Source: Sneathiella sp. HT1-7 (GTDB taxonomy: Bacteria; Pseudomonadota; Alphaproteobacteria; Sneathiellales; Sneathiellaceae). Taken from it: a stretch of 64,000 bases of DNA. Below the pieces are notes generated by a model. The model saw nothing but the letters and a program-made list of their open reading frames with translations. It was not told the origin of the DNA and searched no databases. The position numbers were made by a program, and so were the translations under genes. Positions 63,179 to 64,000 of this stretch are shown here, piece after piece; position 1 is the stretch's first letter, and the number at the start of each line of letters is the position of its first letter. The stretch spans positions 682,001 to 746,000 of the forward strand of contig NZ_JAJFZN010000001.1 in NCBI RefSeq assembly GCF_020731145.1, in the 5' to 3' direction.

Positions 63179-63215
63179 GGCTATAATCCTAAATTCAGCA
63201 TTTCGCTGAGTAAAT

Positions 63216-64000
63216 TTACGTGTTGGTCCAATATTTATTGGGGTCTATGTGATCAAGTCCACTGAAATAAAACCCCACCATAATCTTCGCGCGAAAAAAC
63301 CGACACCAGAACAATATCAAAATCGATTTCAGCTTGTCTGCAAAATATGGAAGCTTCCTGTCCTTCAGCGCCCGGATGCTGTGCGGAACGGCGGAAACAG
63401 CCGTCGCCACGCAAAGGGCCGGCCATTTAAGCGCGAAGCCCGGTTCTTTCTTCCACATGTTAAACGTCATCGCCGATTGTCGTTTCCATTTCGCCCGCAA
63501 CTCATCAAGCGTGGCACGGGCGGGATGTTTGGCAATACAATCCCCGCCGAAATGAAACTTCGCGCCAATGGCGTAGGCGCGTTGGCACCAGTCCGTATCC
63601 TCGGCAACATCGGCATGAAAAGTACCGACTTCCTCGAATAGCGCACGACTCGTCCACATATTGCCGGTCGCGGCATCGCCCTTCTTGGTATAGCCTTCCT
63701 GATCCATGGAGTAGGTAATCTCGAACGCCTCAACACTATTGGGCCGGTCATGCTCCGGATAGATGATGATTTCTCCGGCCATGACGCTGCGTTCGCCTTC
63801 GTCCCGCATATGGTTGAGGCCATTTTTCACAAAGTCCGGATCCAGCAGGCAATCACAATCAGTAAAGGCTAGGAATTTTCCCTTGGCAATCGCCGCGCCA
63901 GCATTTCGGGCGGGTCCAGCACCGCGAGCTGTTTCAACCACGAGGGAGACAGTCAGGTTATAGGCGTCCAGCCCTACGACCGCTTCTTTCGAGTTGTTAT
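63216..64000 (-). CDS. Family 2 glycosyltransferase, partial (5' end outside window)
   Basis: The reverse-strand frame is open to the window edge (NNSKEAVVGLDAY, then VVETARGAGPARNAG), so the N-terminal sheet with VxxP and DD motifs is missing. About 261 residues remain, including FLAFTDCDCLLDP (the DXD region) and EDTDWCQRAYAIGAKFHFGGD. A C-terminal hydrophobic segment follows. It lies 37 bases upstream of the amidotransferase gene on the same strand and is probably cotranscribed. Confidence 0.85.
   Translation of the reverse strand, partial: NNSKEAVVGLDAYNLTVSLVVETARGAGPARNAGAAIAKGKFLAFTDCDCLLDPDFVKNGLNHMRDEGERSVMAGEIIIYPEHDRPNSVEAFEITYSMDQEGYTKKGDAATGNMWTSRALFEEVGTFHADVAEDTDWCQRAYAIGAKFHFGGDCIAKHPARATLDELRAKWKRQSAMTFNMWKKEPGFALKWPALCVATAVSAVPHSIRALKDRKLPYFADKLKSILILFWCRFFRAKIMVGFYFSGLDHIDPNKYWTNT

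Noticed and set aside
50433-64000. Exosortase (XrtA/EpsH) gene
   Set aside because: No multi-helix protein with the exosortase pattern is in any frame; the surrounding gene set suggests it should be searched for outside the window.
1-64000. Mobile elements, CRISPR arrays or prophage genes
   Set aside because: No transposase, integrase, phage structural gene or regularly spaced repeat was found.

Overview
The window reads as one chromosomal segment of an alphaproteobacterium of moderate GC content. This rests on gene content, not on a database match. The lineage markers are an approx. 1,600-residue NAD-glutamate dehydrogenase, the order hemC-hemD/mitofilin-hemY divergent from tsaD, the gpsA-YciI-EVE neighbourhood, an SDHAF4/DUF1674 protein, and rsmB and a heparinase-like gene near purH. 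I see no insertion sequence, integrase, CRISPR array, rRNA or replication origin.

Layout. (1) 1-2643: one-carbon metabolism, with the end of sarcosine oxidase alpha, the gamma subunit and PurU. (2) 2681-10695: a LysR regulator divergent from an oligopeptide-type ABC transporter (binding protein, two permeases, a fused double ATPase) followed by a full-length allophanate hydrolase. (3) 10757-15345: tRNA-Thr(CGT) and a haem operon in which hemD and a Mic60/mitofilin-like gene form one open frame. (4) 15379-31820: housekeeping (TsaD, RpiA, GpsA, YciI, acyl-CoA dehydrogenase, EVE, RsmB, Rpe, heparinase-like, PurH, YbjQ), with a flavin-dependent halogenase, two transporters and a nucleotide-sugar dehydrogenase between them. 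(5) 31886-36721: glutamate dehydrogenase. (6) 37119-39889: a secreted glycosidase-like protein translationally coupled to a Ser/Thr-type phosphatase, then a small protein with a C-terminal sorting-like tail (VPLSP, hydrophobic helix, RRRK) behind a long structured leader.

(7) 40539-64000 is the accessory, cell-surface part. It holds a large beta-helix/LamG protein without a signal peptide. Next to it is an apparent operon of a type I secretion ATPase, its membrane-fusion partner and three glycosyltransferases. Then comes an exopolysaccharide block of the kind found with exosortase (XrtA/PEP-CTERM) systems: SLBB export lipoprotein, outer-membrane beta-barrel, ExeA-like ATPase, PrsT-like TPR lipoprotein, PssE/PssD-like transferase halves, polysaccharide deacetylase, GT2 enzymes, a second beta-helix protein and an asparagine-synthase-type amidotransferase. 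No exosortase, chain-length/tyrosine-kinase pair, flippase or polymerase is visible, so the locus probably continues past position 64000 or those genes lie elsewhere.

Working model (inference): the right third makes, modifies and exports a surface polysaccharide. The type I secretor delivers the beta-helix/LamG protein to it, and the CTERM-like protein would be a substrate of an exosortase outside the window. Several intergenic regions carry promoter-like sequence with inverted repeats placed as operators or RNA hairpins; these are listed separately. All functions are assigned from sequence motifs read by eye.
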